NCBI GenBank assembly: GCA_030267965.1
Contig: BRYA01000882.1
Coordinates: forward strand, 1 to 22,480
Reading direction: 5' to 3'
DNA from: Triparma columacea
Taxonomy: Eukaryota; Sar; Bolidophyceae; Parmales; Triparmaceae
Length of the DNA stretch: 22,480 bases
Part shown: positions 20,621 through 22,480 of the stretch, piece by piece
Layout of the letters: every line of letters starts with the position of its first letter
How positions within the stretch are numbered: the stretch's first letter is position 1
The notes under the pieces: model-generated
Told to the model about the DNA's origin: nothing
Databases searched by the model: none
The model's input: the letters and a program-made list of their open reading frames with translations, nothing else
Translations under genes and position numbers: made by a program

Positions 20621-21429
20621 TTTTTGTCAGCCCTCTGGCCCTTTCCCTCACAATCTCTAATAATCAATACTCAATTACATCTCCAAATACCTTGGTTTAA
20701 CAGGTTATTTGCCCAAACTACAATACCTCTCCGCCCTACCACCTTTTTTCTACGCCCTTTGACACCGCCACCACCTTTATTCCTCTTCTCATTCCTACCA
20801 CACCGCCACCTACTCCCAGTCTCAATTCCATTTTTTTCAACGCACACACCTCAAAAAATACCGAAAATCGACACATCTCTTTCACAACATCACACACCCC
20901 TACACCTCTATCTACAACGCTCCTCGCGTTCCACAACCTCTTTTATTCATACAATTCTCCAAAGTCTTTCAGCGTTGACAAAAATTTGTCCTCATTTTTT
21001 TGACAACATCTGCCGGCAGACACATCCTCAACACTTTCCACCTATTTCGACCTTCCTCAACACGTCGCAACAGGTTTTTCTTCAATAACTCCTCCAAACA
21101 AGGCCCTACCACCTCCTCCCAATTCTTCTCATTCAAGCCTCCTTCAACAAAGGATAACACACGTTCGTTACTTTTTCCTTTTTTCCTCACTTCCTTACTC
21201 AATCAAAAACAACTCCTAATCTCTATATTCTTCTCCCATCGCACCTCCTACTTTCTCTTCATCCTTCACAAACACACTCCAATTGTTCAACTTCTCTTAT
21301 TCAATCTCTACCGTGTGTCTGGCGAAGCATCGTAACCTTTCTCCATCTCAACAACCTACCACATTCGCACGTTCTCCCACGTACCGCCCTACAAATACCT
21401 ACGTTCTACCTTCTCCTCCCTACTCCAAC
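20621..21429 (+). other. Pyrimidine-rich stretch upstream of the right-edge ORF
   Basis: Some 800 bp are strikingly poor in G on the plus strand, rich in C, T and A, with many CTCC, TTCTC and CACAC words. Open frames here (20624-21088 and 21000-21335) encode low-complexity Pro/Ser/Thr/His/Phe sequence with no recognisable domain and overlap each other. The bias continues into the ORF that starts at 21430, so the stretch may be its leader or the left end of a mobile element. No terminal repeat can be shown because the right end is outside the window. Confidence 0.4.
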
Positions 21430-22480
21430 ATGAGTGACATCCATACACTCAGCAACGAATTCCACACCATCTTCACCAACATCCTCGAATCGACGACTCA
21501 AAGGCACGACTCGTGGAATCTCACCAATCCCCTACATCCCGTCCTCACGGACGAGGTCATCACCGACCTCACCAACGCTGTCGCACAAACAGCCAAACTC
21601 AAACACATGAAGATACGCCTTCTACGCAACCACGAGTTCTCCACGCAATTCTCTCTCTTCGTCGCCTCCGTGACTGATCTAATCTCGCTCCTCAACGACG
21701 TCTACACTGAAGATCTCTTCACCGACGACAATGGTCAATATTTCACCGCATTAGCCGAAGACCTGGCTACCTCCGATAATAACGGCCTCATCCTCTCCGA
21801 AACCAACGTATCATTCCTCACCGCCCAGTTCGACGAACTTTACAACGACTACTACAACGGCATCATCGAAATCNNNNCCTCACCGAGTCCTCCAAAGTCA
21901 CAGCTCACTTCACTCCTCTCCAACTACACGTATTCTTCCTCCTCCACAACAACGTCGTTGACAACAAACTCAACGAAATCGCTAAACAATTACTCACCGT
22001 ACATAGTACCGACATTACTAAAATACAAAGCATCCTCGGTCTCTCCGACGGTTCCTCCATCTCTACCTCGAAATTTCCCGCCCTCCAAGCGGTTCTTCAA
22101 CCCATCTTCAACCATCGCACAGGCGGCTTCAAGGGGCTTCTGGAATTCTTCTCCGACCCCAACTGCCTCACGTCCCAAATCGTCAAGTTCCCCACTCGTT
22201 CATCCATCTACGCACTCGTTAACCTCGCCAACCAAACTCTCTACAACCCTCCCTCAGAAACTCTCGGAGCCAACTCTTTCTCCACCATCTACAAGATGTT
22301 AAATTGTGCCATCGAGATATGCTGTCTACACCACGGTTGCCCTCCTTCCGAACGCTTTCGCATCCACATCGCTCATTGGATTATCAACTACACCCCTTTC
22401 TGCCGGGCCACAGTCCACGACCATGAGATGCTCATCGCCGCATTCCGATCCTGCGACCCACTCAACGAAGATGGTGACTT
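21430..22480 (+). CDS. Unidentified ORF, partial at right edge, crossing an assembly gap
   Basis: Starting at MSDIHTLSNEFHTIFTNIL the frame is open to 21873, is broken by four N, and continues in a different frame from 21879 to the window end with no stop (LTESSKVTAHFTPLQLHVFF ... ERFRIHIAHWIINYTPFC). About 350 residues are visible. The product looks mostly helical, with alternating hydrophobic and acidic residues, no zinc knuckle, no catalytic motif and no targeting signal. Codons end strongly in C. A capsid-like (Gag) protein of a retroelement is one guess from overall character and from the sharp composition change around it; an ordinary unknown gene is equally possible. An upstream in-frame start at 21283 adds only low-complexity sequence, so 21430 is preferred. 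Confidence 0.5.
21874..21877. other. Assembly gap (4 N)
   Basis: Four unknown bases. The open frames on the two sides agree only if the true number of bases is 2 modulo 3, so the gap size is not real as written. It creates a false stop at 22302 in any automatic translation. Confidence 0.9.

Overview
This is nuclear DNA from a eukaryote, most likely a photosynthetic stramenopile (diatom, bolidophyte or pelagophyte-like alga). Nearly all genes are broken by short GT-AG introns (17 in the six main spliced models, 38 to 289 bp). The window encodes a PsbO precursor whose N-terminus has the layout of a secondary red plastid: an ER signal ending in an ATAF-SP motif, then a plastid transit stretch, then a thylakoid signal. 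The group is inferred from this targeting layout and the gene families; the species cannot be named from the sequence.

Layout. (1) Positions 1-8940, minus strand: one giant gene that runs off the left edge, at least 2802 codons in seven exons whose phases all agree. It encodes a membrane protein with an Ala/Pro-rich tract, four beta-helix modules separated by EGF-like cysteine modules, a long GCC2/GCC3 (ephrin-receptor-like) cysteine array, a multi-pass membrane domain and a charged cytoplasmic tail. Its last exon has no stop in the window, so a search for closed ORFs misses it. (2) 9616-10615, minus: a WW plus WH2 actin-type protein. (3) 10885-12201, minus: pyridoxal kinase. (4) 12202-12534: a divergent promoter region holding two different tandem repeats that share an exact 10-bp period. 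(5) 12535-14258, plus: class II CPD photolyase. (6) 14474-15819, minus: PsbO. (7) 16164-19199, plus: an 817-residue MORN-repeat protein. (8) 19270-19686, minus: mitochondrial-type ribosomal protein bL32. (9) 19937-20195, minus: a weak two-exon hypothetical gene. (10) About 20240-22480: an AT-rich stretch, then a pyrimidine-rich stretch, then an unidentified ORF interrupted by an assembly gap and running off the right edge; it could be part of a transposable element.

The genes are ordinary eukaryotic single genes, not an operon. Two pairs are divergent and may share promoters (pyridoxal kinase/photolyase and PsbO/MORN protein); photolyase and PsbO are convergent. The most unusual items are the giant receptor-like protein with its recent exon-plus-intron duplications, the 10-bp-period repeat blocks in front of the photolyase, and the unidentified ORF at the right edge.
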